Below, piece after piece: positions 1 to 12,211 of a DNA stretch of 64,000 nt. The DNA is from Gonapodya sp. JEL0774. Its lineage: Eukaryota > Monoblepharomycota > Monoblepharidomycetes > Monoblepharidales > Gonapodyaceae. Position numbers and translations under genes: made by a program. The notes beneath the pieces are model-generated. The model worked only from the letters and a program-made list of their open reading frames with translations. It was not told the origin of the DNA and did no database searches. Location of the stretch: the NCBI GenBank assembly GCA_027604505.1, contig JADIIX010000054.1, positions 82,396-146,395 on the forward strand, read 5' to 3'. Position 1 is the stretch's first letter. Each line of letters opens with the position of its first letter.

Positions 1-2569
1 GTGAGGAACACACTGAAGCCGCTCTGCTTGAATGTATCGCGTGCCCAAACAACCTTGCAGATAGTAGGCAACGTGTACGCAATATATGTCCCCACTGTGG
101 AGAAGCTCGCAAACGCTGAGACAGCGACGCTAGAACCAAAGTGCGCAGACACCAAGATCCCTGGAGCAGGTGAACGAGCGGTTGTGAGCCGTCCAATCAA
201 CAAGGGCACAGCACAAAAGTGGACGAGTTACGTACACGTCACAAAAGCATGGACCCAGATGGCGCGGATGGGCTGTTTTGTTTTAGGGTGTACCTAGATT
301 CAAGAGAGAAGCACGGGTGAGATTGCAAACGCGTTGTTTGTTCTCACAAGAAAACTCACCCAGTGGAACCATTTGGGAATCGCACCGTCACGGGCCCAGG
401 CGTCTGTGTTGTTGAAGATAACGCGTCGGGGTGTGAGCGAGCGACCTCATGATGCCACCATATAAACAGTGATGATAGGGAAACATACACAACGCCCGCG
501 AGCCTCCGTTGTGTCCAGCTTGGATGTTCCAAATGTACTGTAGGATCATATAAATGGTGAGGAACATGGTGACTTCCTTGTTACCGCCCGTACCCTACAT
601 AGGAAGGAATAAATACACAATGGTTTTGTTGAGGTTCAACGATCAAAAATGCCAACCAAGAAACAAACAACGAACCTGTTCAAAAACGCACACCAACGAC
701 TGCTTGTAGCGGCAGTTGAGTACAGCGTCAACGTCTGTGATGGAGTAGTTGAGGATCAGGATGAAGGCGTATCCCAGAATCTGAGAAGCGGCGAGAGAGA
801 CAATTATGGAACGGGATGGGGCCGTGGCGGAGTCAACAGTTTCCTGGCAAAGTAGGGGTTTTAAAAGGATGATTGAGTTTGCAGGGACACGGTTGCGGAG
901 AAACCAGAAGCTCACCTCGCTGATGTCTGTCAAGGGGTGATTGAAGAGTGTGAATGAACTTTAAGCTGTCTGAAGCCTACGCAACCGAAAAGTTCTTAGA
1001 TCTTACGTGCGGAAACCTGGGGTACGGAGTTAGAGCGATCATAGGAATGTCATTCATCAGTACGCCAGCAGCGAACACTCAACTGTATACTTACATCATA
1101 GCCCCAGAAACCTATTCATGACACAAGAGAGAAACGCATCAGTTGCGTTTTAGTTTCTTTTCGAGATCTCCGAGCTGAACACCTCTTGCAATGACTCACA
1201 CCAAATGGGCATCAAAAAGCTGAGCTGGAATGCGATGGCTTTGTTATCCCATCCCGTCTGATCAACAAAACTGCCCCAGGTCTGAGCGGCGGTCGCTTTC
1301 GCGGGCGAGAGAGCGAGGAGGGGGACTTGCAACGGAAACAGGAAACGTGGGAGAGAGTTCGCTCGAGTTACAAGGCGGATCCCTGCGTCAATTACACCTT
1401 GAACTCACTCCCAAAGACAAACAGTCCTGACGCAATCCCGACCAGCGCGGTGTACGTGCAGTATCTCAAGAATCGTTCTCCTAGGGAGTTGCTCATTGCA
1501 CCGATGAATGCCAGGCCACACGCGATGGCGTACTCAGCGCCGGCAGAGCTCTTGTAGTCAGGGTGGTAGATTTGAATGGCCGAGACGACGAGAGTGGCTA
1601 CAGTGAGGCCCTGTGAAGGGTGAGGTAAAATAATGAGAAGGGAGATGGTGTGAGAAGTTGTCGTGGTGGTGCGGAAACGTTGGGTTGCTTTGTGTGAAAT
1701 TTCTCACACTCGATGCACCACTGATGTGGAGGGCGATGATATCAAACCAGCCAGTGATCCAGGCCATCCCTAACCACAGTTAATTGGTAGAACGAATACC
1801 TCACTCAATTTGGCCACTCAAAGGTCAAGGTGAGAGCACTTTGCACTTACAAGGACCCCATCCCGGGCCGGACAATTTGGCAGACCAGTAGTAGAGGCCG
1901 CCTGCTGTGGGATAGGTTGAGCAGATCTCGGCCATGCTGTAGAAGAAGGACCGGAATTCATTGTCAGTGGGTGGTGAAAGCTACAGGCGCTGGGGTCCGC
2001 ACTCGTGGGTAAAACTTACGACAGCGCTGTCGTCATACAGAAGATGGCAATGAGGGGCTGGTAGTCCGTTGATATTTTCAACCTGATCAAGCTCCATCCA
2101 TGACGAGATGAAAATGAAACGCTCAATTTACCCATCCGATGAGCATTGCTTGAGGTCCTCCGGTTGTTATCTGAGGGCGTAACAGATCTGAGATAAGTGT
2201 ATAACCCTTCAGCGAGTCATGAGGTACTTGCAGCGAAAGAGTAGAGCGTTGCAATTGACGAGACATAACCGATGTATCCAAAGCTGGTCGCCATGTTCAG
2301 CATAAAACCCCATTTCCGGCTCAACTCTTGGCCTGTACAACAGCAATTGTCACCGATAAGCCTCGATATGGACGGCAGTGTGTGAGAAGGCGCCGTAAAA
2401 CTACTTACGATAACCCATACGCGCGAGTACGACCTCATCTCATTGACGGGAAAAAGAGGGAGCACAGGACGGAGTCACGCCATCAGCAACAATTCCTTGC
2501 AAGGGAGCACGATGGCAGACAGTTTGAGGACATGGCGTGCTTACCGGACTCCTTCACTGCGCCGCTCAT
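1..2569 (-). CDS. Amino-acid/choline-type (APC family) permease, 3' end beyond window
   Basis: Multi-exon gene read right to left; its C-terminus lies beyond base 1. A short first exon (MSGAVKES, ATG at 2569 in context GCCATCATG) splices into DEVVLARMGYR and then QELSRKWGFMLNMATSFGY, the charged N-terminal signature before TM1 of the fungal GABA/choline permease group of APC transporters. Later exons read TTGGPQAMLIGW, AEICSTYPTAGGLYYWSAK, AWITGWFDIIALHISGA, FVDQTGWDNKAIAFQLSF, SRSLTPRRVIFNNTDAWARDG and AVSAFASFSTVGTYIAYTLP, all in family order. The expected role is proton-coupled uptake of an amino acid, GABA, choline or related amine at the plasma or vacuolar membrane. The substrate cannot be told from sequence. 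About ten short introns. Family call firm; individual splice sites approximate. Confidence 0.82.
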
Positions 2570-3439
2570 GATGGCAGTGACTTGGGGTAGAATTTACAGG
2601 TCGGTGAGCCAAAAAAGAGCTTTATATATGGGGGGCATGAATGAAATGAAACCTCGATCGCCTGTGAGGACCAGGAAGGCGAGAGGGCGGGCCGGCGACC
2701 CGTACACAGTGGGGTGGGTGCAAGGGAGGGGGCGCAGGCTGTGGCATGCGGAGTTCACCCCACACACATTTGATCGATTGATCAGGTGAAAACCAAACAA
2801 ACTCTGCTGACGGCTGACGGCGCTTGTGAAATAATTACTAATTATTTCCTATCTTGAGTAAAGTATGTATTCCACATCACAGATGACGGTCGAGTTTGTG
2901 TGGGTCATGAGAACCAGTTGTCGCCAATAAAAAGTCTAAAAGACTAGGGGATTCGTTTTGGGTGCCCGCAAGATTTGACTCGATGGTCCACAAACATGAT
3001 GCTCGAGCCAATGCTCTGGGCTATCAATGCGTTGTCGGCTCGGAGAATATTGGTTTACCGATCAGGGCGACCAACTTGATGAAAGGTACGGCCGTGAATG
3101 CATGATAAGATTTGCACAAAATAGGAACCAGATGTGCACACACTGCATATATGGGATGTACATATGGAACGATACTGAAAGCCATCCGATCACACCGGTG
3201 TTTATGAACTATAGAACAGAATCGTCTGGTCCAAGTAGCATACGGAAGAACATAATGCGGTCCATCAATGTCGCAATGCATATCCGTGAAACTCTGGCGG
3301 TGGAGCCCCACGTTCACATTGTTAACGGATATGTATGTACATATGTACATGCAAGTGTATCAAATGGTTGATTTCATGCTGAGCTCACATGTTCTTCCCC
3401 AGTATGCGCACAGTTCCCATCAAGCAACTGGCCCGCTTC
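2570..3439. other. Intergenic, no gene seen
   Basis: Between the permease start and the receptor 3' end. It should hold the permease promoter and 5' leader and the receptor 3'UTR. Short frames on both strands have no intron-compatible continuation or recognisable motif. A TATA-like TTTATATATG lies near 2622 on the plus strand; nothing ties it to a transcript. Confidence 0.4.
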
Positions 3440-6400
3440 CTACATCTCCGGGGGCCGAATCTCGCCTCGACCATCAGTGCCGTCGCCAATATCTTCCGGC
3501 ACGGTCTCAGGCGTAGGTAGAATGAATCCTGACACGTGTTTTCCCGTGTCCCTATGTGCAACACCAGCTCCCCGCCCTGGCTCGCTGTGATCCATCAGCC
3601 GACTCCCCAAAAGATGCACACTTCCTGGAAACATCACGCTCCCCGTTTTACCTCCACTCGTAGCAAGACTGGCGTTGTGGTTGATCGCACCGTCGGTTGG
3701 TGTTGCTGCTTGGAAGCCCCCGTTGAGAACGGGTATAGAGCCCATATCGACAATGGGTTCATGGTAGATCAGGTCTTCGTTTATTTTTATTGTGGAAAAA
3801 CCGTATCAGTCACTTGCACTGCAGCGGACGAAAACGTTCTGAGCACCTGGTGGTGTCTCTCAAGAAAAACTAACCTCCAATGTTCATTTTGAACAAATAT
3901 TCGAAAAACTTTTCATGGTTGGCACCCGAGAGTTGGTAGCAAATGAGCAAAAACGGGTGGTAGCTAACCAAGAAAACATTGAGGTTACAAACGATATTCT
4001 TCTAAACACCAACTCCACACCACATACCAATCAATCGCCCGTTCCAGCGCAGTCAACTGCGGTAGTGCGATCTTTCCTTGCTCGTACCATCTGGAAAACA
4101 CCGCACGGATATTCTCCCTAGACATCCTCGCCTTTTCCATGCCCGCACCTCTACTTTTGAGCGACCCAGCGCTCGACATGGCCATACTAGATCGTCCCAT
4201 CGACTTGTCCTGTCCTCGAAAGACCTTCACGAGTCGGTTGACCTTGTCGGCCTTGGCCGACTCGCGGTATCGGTGGGGCCAACGATATCGGATGTACAGG
4301 AAGATGATCCCAAGGATCACCACAGCGCCGGCGAGAAAGACAACCAGAAGTATGGAACCTCTTGCGTCTACGTTTTCGCCACTGGAGTACGCAATTAAGC
4401 CCACAATGGCAGTCCATCCACCCAAAATGTACGCGTATGAAGACCAATAGAGAGCCTGGATGAGAGTTCCCACAAATGCGAAGGGCGGAAGAGTGATAAG
4501 TAGGCACGTAGGAGAGAGTACAGGTTTTTCATGATCCATAACATACCCAGGTGATTTTTGACGCAGGAAGACAAATGGTCACAATCACCATTACCGTTGA
4601 CAAGACAAAATTCAGGATCAAGTGCACTAGAGGGCTCGACGAAGCAACGAAGACTCGGCTGTAAAATGATTGCAGCTGAATGACAAGAGGCGACCATCCA
4701 ACTGTTTTCGAATTACTCACAAAAAAACGTACAGCCCCCTGGCAACAGTGGATAGTGCATGGTACCAACTCTCGAACTTGATATCAAGTCGCACCTGCAT
4801 TTCCTGCCAGAAATGGCTAGAAAGGATACTTAGTGGCACAAACATAACACAGACCACGGAGGATATGAGAAAGGAGACCCAATGTGGTACTGTCCAACAC
4901 TGGAAGTCGAGGTAATCTCCTCTCCAACAGGTACCATCCGCCATGCAGCGACATGCCCCGATCGCCAGAAGTTCATTGAGGGATGGAATGAGACCAATGT
5001 TTGCCCAGAGGGGCATGGCCCACGCCAACAGGGATATTACCGTTCGAACTTGAGGCACGTGGCTCTTGTAGGAAGCCGCGAACCAAAGTGCATTCCAGAA
5101 CGAGCAAATGATTATCACGACAACGAAGTAGTATTTCTGGAACGAAATGGATTCTTATCGGCGATTGCGATGGGACATCAACCAATTCCAACTCACCCAC
5201 GGGATTTCCCAGCCGAGAAAAGCAATAATCGTGAACAGTGATTTAGCTCTGTCGAAAGCAAATTGGAATGGTTTGGTGTGCATGATATTGAGGGCAATCT
5301 GAATGGCGTCAAAAATCGTGTACGCCAGTATGAGAGTGTTGTCCACAGAATCTCGTATCAGAGGGGGGTTCACAGGCACAGCTGGTTTGCTAGCCATGTT
5401 TTCATTGTCTTCATCATTCTTGGTTTCTCCTCGTATACGAAAGCCGTACTTCTTGATGACAAAGGCAACCGAACAGATCAGTTCGAGGAGGAACACAACC
5501 ATGAGGAGGACAACAAGCCCCGCGGCGACAGGCTGAAACCTCGAAATTCGAGAGAAGCCGTACAGGAAATCAGTGGCGTACTTCTCGCGTTGGTCCAAGA
5601 TGTCCGGCCCTGTGTAGGTCGTAACCTTTGGAGCTCCACATCCGTCATACTGAATTGTCGACGCGTACGTCATGTTGCCCGCATTGGATGTCAAGTCGAA
5701 GAGAAAGATTGTTCGCGAACCTTGATTGCACGCACATCTTTCGTCTGTGGGATCGCACAGAGTTGTATAAGAGAACGGGCCCGCACGAAATCCGCCTGTG
5801 AGGAAAACAGATGAGAAATAGACGCTTCCAAGAAGTTTTGAGCCATCCACAAGCGAATCTGCGGACAAAACACGTTCGATGTTCAATGCAATGAACTTTG
5901 CAGTGATAAAGCCTTCGAGTGCCGCTACTCGAGCAGTGCCAACTGGCGCAGAATACATGGTCACTGCCCTTTGAAAATCGACTACAATCTGGTAGGAAGT
6001 GTCCGTTGGAAGTGGAACTACCGAAGACCAAACAATCCTGGAGGCGTTTCCATTCGCGGAGGCACTTTGAAGAAACAGCAGTGAGCTTTCAGCGTCCACC
6101 CAGCTACCCAGCACAAATGTTTCCCTTTTGGAACGAGTCTCTGTCACGGATGCCGAGATTAGCGCAGGAACTTGAACAATCGCAGTTTTTATTGTCCACA
6201 AATCCTGAGTAAGTAACAGGATGGCAGTCGGAATCCTGATGAGCTCCGTTTGGTAATCAACCGGTCCTGCAATCACGGCAGCCAGCTCTTCATCCAAACA
6301 CCCAATATTCGAGCAGGGAGAAAAGGTGGTGACTGTTAGAGGAACAACCTGGTTGACCATGAGCGCAATTACAGCTTCATTTTTCAAAGTAGTTCCGAAG

Positions 6401-8904
6401 GTTGTGTTTTCGTAGAGGATAGATATATCTGAGTGACCAGTTGCCGCTAGGTGACTCGCTTGAGCCTGAAAGCGAAATTGATCCGATGTCCAGCCATCAA
6501 AGAAAGCATTGTTTCAAGACTCACGAATAATTCATCGTATGACGATGGACGAATATTGAGAATACTTTGTACAAAAGGAGATCGGAACGAGCTGTTCCCA
6601 TCGACGAAGTCGTATACAGGCAGGACTGGCACTCCCGTAGTCGCTACGACAGAGTTGTTCGCGCCAGCCTGAGATAAAGCAAGCCTGTACACAGGATCCA
6701 AGATCTCAGCACGTCCCTGCAAACCGGTCAATCCCAGTACACGATCCGCCGAAATAGTAAAATTCAACCGTTCCACAGACTGAGAACCGTTGGAGACTGC
6801 GTAGGAGCGTAGATTCTGCAATTTCGGGTTTGTATAGAGATTGAAGGTGTTGACGCATGAACGCTATCCAACCCACGAGCATATGTCCATAAACTCCTGC
6901 AAGCTCGGTATTGATCTGCTTGAACGCTAGTGCGAGTCCAGTGCTGATCGATGAGCCAATCGATGAGCCTAATTCGTATATCTGTCCAAAGTGGTATGGC
7001 CTTTTGAGATTGTTTGCATAATCGAAAAAGCATGTGGAGTCCCATGCAAGTCCAGCCTCTGGGACCAGCTGAAACTCATAGGAACCCAAAGTAGCGTTGA
7101 ATTCGTATTTCGTCGTCCAAATCTGCCTCAGGCCCTGGTTGCAACCTCCCGAAACCGTGCTCGGGTAATCTAGAAGCGAGAGGACAATCAACGGGTCCAC
7201 GTTATGTTACTGAAATATGATGAAACACAGGACCAATTTTCTCACAAGGTCCCAAGCGTAATCCGTCGAGTTGGAAAACGGGAGTATCGTACAGGATATT
7301 CAAGAAGGATTCTCGAGATGTATTTGTCAGCGACGGTGTCCACTGTAGAACCGCGGCGACTACACGGCCGGTAATATAGCCCTCAAGCGAGGTGAAGTCA
7401 GGCTGACAAGACGGGCATACCTTCGCCAAGGCCGATTGATATCGGGGACTTTCGCATGTTGTGTTAACGAATGGCGATCGAAAACCTTCTTCAAACCTTC
7501 CACTCACATAAGAGCGAGACGCGTATCCCATGGATTGGGCACAACATTGGTAACGAGAACATTCCGTGTGTCGTTGGTCAAGGCCAGAGCCCTCATTAAA
7601 GAGCTCGCGCCGACAAATGACACAGTCATGAAAATGACAGAGTCCCCATTCGAGCGAGGGTCAGCGCGATAGAGATTCACGAAACGAGAGAGTGGGCCGT
7701 ACGTGCCAACCATCACACTGGGACAGATAAGGGATTTTAACGAAAATGAAGGAATTCACAGATCTCTTTTGTACTAACATAGCCTGGGGGGCAACAACAC
7801 CCGAGAGTAATGTGTTGATCCCTGGTGAAGTCAGGGAAGGAGTTTGTCAGTTTAATTGCGTCCAGTTCACGGATAAGTCACCTATACGTACCCGAAGTGA
7901 AGTAGCTATCAGCACATGTAACAACCGCGCAATTTCTATCGAACTTTGCCAGAGAATGTATTGGCATTCCAATGGCGGTCATGCTGGCATTTACTCCGTC
8001 AATTCCGACTTGTCCAAAAGCATCATCCTGCACATAAACGGAAATTCGATTCAAAAGAAGGACGGAAGTAAGGTATTTGACCATGGCTTCAACAGAAAGA
8101 CGTGAAAACATGGGTGGGCGGTGCAAGGAGAAGGGTCGCGGAGTTGTTGCGACCAACACAACGATTGGGAACGAATGGGACTTGAGTTGTGCGAACACGA
8201 AATAACGCCGCAGTGAAATTTTTTGTTCTGCACCTGCGGTTTCGTCCGGATAACCTGCGCGAATGTTGACATAGTATTTGTTGAACGGAGTACGGATCGC
8301 TCCAGTTCCCGTGAATGAACCAATCAAAGGAAAATTCCTACGTCGCATTCCATGGTTCTCTTTTCATTATAAGGTAGAAGTTCATCTGGGAGATCATGAA
8401 CCACGAACTTACGCGGAATTGGTGTACGGAAGGGCTGCCTTCACTGTCGGAGTTCCAACCAGTCCAACGATTCCAAACAGACTCTGATTGATGAATGATC
8501 GTACATTCACAACAGTGTTAGAAGCCACATATTGGTCGTCTGAGTCGGTTTTGAATTGAATTTCAAGAACGATTTGACCAGAACCGAACGACACCCACCC
8601 AAAGCCTGAAGGGAGAGATTAAAGCTTTGCACACCTCCTGCCCGATTAACCTCCTCAAAAGCCGCCGCAAGTCCCCATCGGACTCCGACACCGAGGTCCG
8701 CCGAACCACCTGAATCGGCAATCTTGAATCGGACATTTGTCACGTCCGGGCCATGTAAGCTCATCACTCGCCTGTAAGAGGGCAGCTTTGACCAAATGTC
8801 AGAACTGACGTCGCTTGCGAGTACACGGGTGACGCGACCACCACGAGAGCCAGAAGTATCGCGCGCAGAGAACCAGCAATCGTCGATCTGCGACTGGAGC
8901 CCAT
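3440..8904 (-). CDS. Large polytopic receptor with two tandem periplasmic-binding-like (Venus flytrap) ectodomains
   Basis: The ATG at 8904 opens a signal peptide (core AILLALVVVASPVYS, then QATS). Next comes a type I periplasmic-binding-like module: FGQSCPLTG, then SADLGVGVRWGLAAAFEEVN, typical of LIVBP/ANF-receptor folds. A second start-like block, FGQIYELGSSIGSSISTG then LALAFKQINTELAG, occurs near 6900-7000, so the ectodomain looks duplicated. Each module ends in a CNQG motif (CNQGLRQIW near 7140, CNQGSRTIFLF near 5720). From about 5480 hydrophobic helices follow (LVVLLMVVFLLELICSVAFV, WVSFLISSVVCVMFVPLSIL, LLITLPPFAFVGTLIQ, GSILLVVFLAGAVVILG), roughly seven to nine in all. The cytosolic tail carries on through small exons (NHEKFFEYLFKMNIG, DLIYHEPIVDMGSIP) to 3440. 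The layout is like class C GPCRs, but I see no diagnostic 7TM motif. Ligand unknown. The gene has many short introns; the first looks GC-AG. Confidence 0.7.
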
Positions 8905-9160
8905 GGGAGATTCCAAGGAACCCTTTGAGTACAGTAGTTGAACTGCGCGGATCGAATGCACGAATGCTTATTATATTTTGACACGAGGAATGGCAACCTG
9001 GGACACAGCACAGCACAACCGAGGGCAGCGTTAGGCGCGTCCTCACAGGTATCACCGATCATCCCATTATCGTGGGTCATAAGTTTCTTATGCGGTCTCG
9101 GAACAGGTGTCATGATTGTATCTCCAATATACACCCATTTAACGGGCTAGTCATCTATTC
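8905..9160. promoter_or_regulatory. Upstream region of the receptor gene
   Basis: This 256 bp gap separates the receptor start at 8904 from the stop of the downstream-facing RWD gene at 9161, both on the minus strand. It must carry the receptor leader and the RWD gene's 3'UTR. No defined motif was recognised. Confidence 0.3.
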
Positions 9161-9997
9161 TCAGTCTGTATCAGCCCTCAATGCCGCCAAGACCTCGTTA
9201 TCATCTTCGTCGTCATCCAACCCTGCATCATCTTCCATCTCAAATAAGTCCACATCTACTGCAACCTCCCCTGCTTCCATAACGTTCAAATCAGACTTGG
9301 CCAAATTCTTATCCTGTTCAAATAACTGCCTCCCCGACGGCTTGAGCTTCTTGGTGTCCTGGGCCTGAGCACCTTTCATGGCCTGCTTGGCCAGTTCTGC
9401 CATTTCTCTCTCAAACTTCGCCCGCCATGCGGCGAATGACTCGGGAGTCACTTTTGTTCCTTCCAACCTCTTCCTCTCCACCTCCTCCGCAATCCTGAAG
9501 CGCTCTTCATCCGCCCTATTCCGCTCATCGATCTTGCCCCGTAAAATGTCCTCCAGACGGTCCTTGAGGTGAGAGGTGAGGGTGAACGAGGAGGCCATGC
9601 CCAAATTCTCGAGTGCAAGAGCGCGTAGCTCTTCCAGGAGGGCCGATTCCTCCGTTTCAGATGCCCCGAGACAACTGAACGAGGTAAAAGAGAGCTCAGG
9701 TGCAACCTCGGGGTACGTCGGGGGAAGTTCAATGTGTAGAATGACATGAGGTCCAGACGGAACCCTGAGAGTCCTAACCCCGCCCCCATCGCCCTCCAAG
9801 TTTTCATATCCATCTTCCGCTCCCTCATCGTCACCCGAGTTCGCTGTTTGACCCAAGGCTCGCCGTGCCTCGGCGGTCAATTCGTCGTCGGCCTTCACGG
9901 TGATGGAGAACGAGGTGGGAGAAGTTTGGTCAAAGTCAGCATCGTAGATCGATTGGAGAGCTTCGAGTTCTTGGGATTGTTCCTCTGCGTAATCCAT
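9161..9997 (-). CDS. GIR2: RWD-domain protein, Gir2/RWDD1 (DRG-binding) type
   Basis: Single-exon, 278-residue protein. The N-terminus EEQSQELEALQSIYDADF followed by an acidic stretch and VILHIELPPTYPEVAPELSF is a clear RWD domain (about residues 1-140) with the family's E-L-E-A-L-x-S-I-Y and Y-P-x-x-x-P signatures. A charged helical middle and an acidic C-terminus (FEMEDDAGLDDDEDDNE) match yeast Gir2 and animal RWDD1 (DFRP2), which are about 240-265 residues long. In that family the protein binds the DRG2/Rbg2 GTPase and, in yeast, Gcn1, linking to translation and amino-acid control. The role here is inferred from the family. The first ATG is used because the RWD motif begins directly after it. 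Confidence 0.85.
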   Translation of the reverse strand: MDYAEEQSQELEALQSIYDADFDQTSPTSFSITVKADDELTAEARRALGQTANSGDDEGAEDGYENLEGDGGGVRTLRVPSGPHVILHIELPPTYPEVAPELSFTSFSCLGASETEESALLEELRALALENLGMASSFTLTSHLKDRLEDILRGKIDERNRADEERFRIAEEVERKRLEGTKVTPESFAAWRAKFEREMAELAKQAMKGAQAQDTKKLKPSGRQLFEQDKNLAKSDLNVMEAGEVAVDVDLFEMEDDAGLDDDEDDNEVLAALRADTD

Positions 9998-10134
9998 CAG
10001 TCGGATTGATTGAAATTAGAAGAATCAAGCTGATTTGGAGTACCACCTGCCCACAAACAAACCATTTCGTACACTAAACCATGTTCGCAAAATTCAGTTA
10101 TTTACAGCGACACAGTGGAAGCTTCCCACATATT

Positions 10135-11421
10135 CTATCTTCTCCCGTAGCCTCCCCGACTCCCTCCCCTCCCACCTCCTCGCCCATATGAGCCCCTCCC
10201 CCTCCCTCTCCCCTCCGCGTCTCTCCTTGGCGGCGGCTGAATAAACACTCTCGTCGTGCTAGCATTGGAACTATGACTGGAACCACCATTTCGACTTCCA
10301 GACGACGAAGAAGTGGAAGGCGGGGCGTCCAAATCATGGAGGCGGCGTTCTAAGGCAGCGATGCGGGCGTCGATACTGAAGTGTGGGGTATAGGAGCGGG
10401 TTCGACGTATGCTCTGTAAATCGGTCGTGTGGGTGCGACGAGTGCAGAGAACCCCACAACTCACCTCCCCGTCATCAATTTCGGTTGCACAATCAACTCC
10501 CCTTGGTCCTTATCCTTATCGCCATGGCCTCCATGCCCATACCCTCCGTAAACATGACTTCCTCCTCTACCATCGTAAGGCCGCGGGCCTGTTCGCATTG
10601 CTCCTCCACCTCGATGTGAGGCAGTGCCGTCGATGGAGTCTGATGACTCTTCAGGCTGGAGGTATTCGCAGTGGGAGTGGATTTGTACAATAAAATAGTC
10701 GGGACCAATTGGAATACAGCGGAAAAGCACATTTAGGAGTAGCCAGATTGAATGAACGAGGTCAGACTAAAATTCGTATTGTCCCACAAACCTTTGGATC
10801 AAATGAAAACGACACCACCAGGTGCTTGTTCTTGATCTGTTTGCCATCCATTGACTTGATGGCATTCATAGCGCTCTGACGCAATTATTCAATGTAGGTT
10901 GAAGGAGGGGGTGAGAGGAATTTGGGATCTTTGAGCACAGAGGAATGGGCCGATAACAGTGCCTCGCCACGAATCCCAGCTCCACGGCCTGTCGGTATCA
11001 AAGCAACATATCTCCTCTTCTGCACTGGTCGTTCGGTTGTGCAAGCGGCTTTCCCAAATTCCCGCGCTGTCTCCGTAAGCACTTGGGCGCACAGCCGAAC
11101 TCACCTCATGCGTCTCATATTCCAAAAAGCAAAACCCTTTCGGTTGCCCCCTGTTTGGCCCAAACTTGTGCCACATGTAGTCAATTCTGGTGATCTTCCC
11201 AAATGGTTGAAACAGTTTGACCAAGTGGTACTCGGCGACGGAAGCATCAATATTGCCAATATAGAGTCGTTTGTCGAGAATGGTGGGGGCTGCCGGAGGA
11301 AAGTAAATCACAAACGGTGAGATGTTCGTGTCTTCGAACTTGACTCTTTCTTTTAAAACTGCTGCTCCTTCCTTGTTCCTCCGCTCATGCTACCTATCCG
11401 GCCACTTACAGCAAGTGTCAT
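10135..11421 (-). CDS. RBM18: RNA-binding protein, RBM18-like, with Gly/Arg-rich tail
   Basis: ATG at 11421 gives a four-residue first exon (MTLA); the donor GTAAGT joins the acceptor before PPTILDKRLYIGN, in frame. The second exon has one RRM: RNP2-like RLYIGN, then AEYHLVKLFQPFGKI and RNP1-like KGFCFLEYE. The RRM ends in the next exon with AMNAIKSMDGKQIKNKHLVV. Order and spacing match metazoan RBM18 (probable RNA-binding protein 18). A later exon carries a His/Gly-rich stretch. The last, joined at MTG/SIDARIAALERRLHDLD, holds the short coiled segment also found in RBM18 and then an RGG-type tail (GRGRGRGSYGRGGGRGG). The RGG end is an extra for this family. RNA target unknown; acting in the nucleus is the family expectation. 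Confidence 0.85.
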
Positions 11422-11821
11422 CAGATAGCCCTCACGAGACTTTAACCTTTCACTCCAGGGGCTTGGGGTTACTCGACACTCTCCCCGCTCCTTTCACCCG
11501 GGTTCCTTCGCCTTCCAGCAAACTGACCTCGCCGTTCCTGTTTGTCTGCCCGGCCATCATCGTCATCATTCTTTTGTCTTGGTTGTCTTGGGTCATTTTC
11601 GTCTGTCTTTTCGGGAATTTGTAATGGCAGTGGTTTACGGGCAGGCGAAACGGACGGGAAACCGTTGAGCGACCATGGCAGAGCAAGAAATGGGAAGAAA
11701 CATACGGGGAAGTATATAAGACCGCCCTTGCCCTGGTCGTACAGGCTCATATTATGTTGGTGATTCTGGAAGGTTTGGGGGTCACAAGCCAACCACAACC
11801 CAGGACGTCTACAAACCAGCA
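11422..11821. other. Intergenic, no convincing gene
   Basis: Open frames on both strands (a 109-codon minus frame ending at 11469 and a 73-codon plus frame at 11542) are Pro/Arg-rich. They lack flanking splice sites that extend them and any recognisable motif. It probably contains the RBM18 promoter, directly upstream of its ATG at 11421. Confidence 0.35.
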
Positions 11822-12125
11822 GGGGAATTTATCAAATTTAAAGAGCTTTAAAGAGTCAAAAGACCCGTAATTCCTCAAAGTCAAATAATGGTATGCCCCC
11901 CTCTTTAAAGTCGGGCCTCATACTTCAAAGTGCTTTAAAGTCTCGGTTGGGTAGTAAGTACCCCTTTAAAGTCGTGTTAAAGTACCCGGCGAGAATGTCC
12001 TGTGCGCTTTCAAGTCACTTGAAAGTTTTTTGGGTCTCGGACCAGTGTTCTGTAAAGTCGCTTGCAAGATTGTTTGAAGTCGTATAAATTGCTTTACAGT
12101 AGACACTTTGGACTTTAATGTACAT
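11822..12125. repeat. Cluster of AAAGTC / CTTTAAAG motifs (left cluster)
   Basis: About a dozen imperfect copies of (C)TTTAAAG(TC) in about 300 bp, e.g. GAGCTTTAAAGAGTC, CTCTTTAAAGTCGGG, GTGCTTTAAAGTCTCGG and CCCTTTAAAGTCGTG. Half-sites TTGAAAGT and TGTAAAGTC also occur. ACTTTAAAGT is palindromic, so orientation is ambiguous. No reading frame crosses it. A related cluster lies at 14,270-14,400. It could be subterminal repeats of a DNA transposon, a protein-binding array or decayed repeat DNA. Confidence 0.5.
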
Positions 12126-12211
12126 TTCAATTGCATTGAAATTCACTTCTATTTATTCACTTCTTACATACAAATCGGTGGCGCGCTTCTTACGATAATG
12201 TCCCGAGCGGA

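Noticed and set aside
2328-2789. 153-codon plus-strand ORF
   Set aside because: It lies antisense to the permease 5' exons, whose spliced sequence fits the family exactly; the plus frame has no motif.
11469-11798. 109-codon minus-strand ORF upstream of RBM18
   Set aside because: Arg/Pro/Asp-rich with no domain, in the region expected to hold the RBM18 promoter; not supported as a gene.
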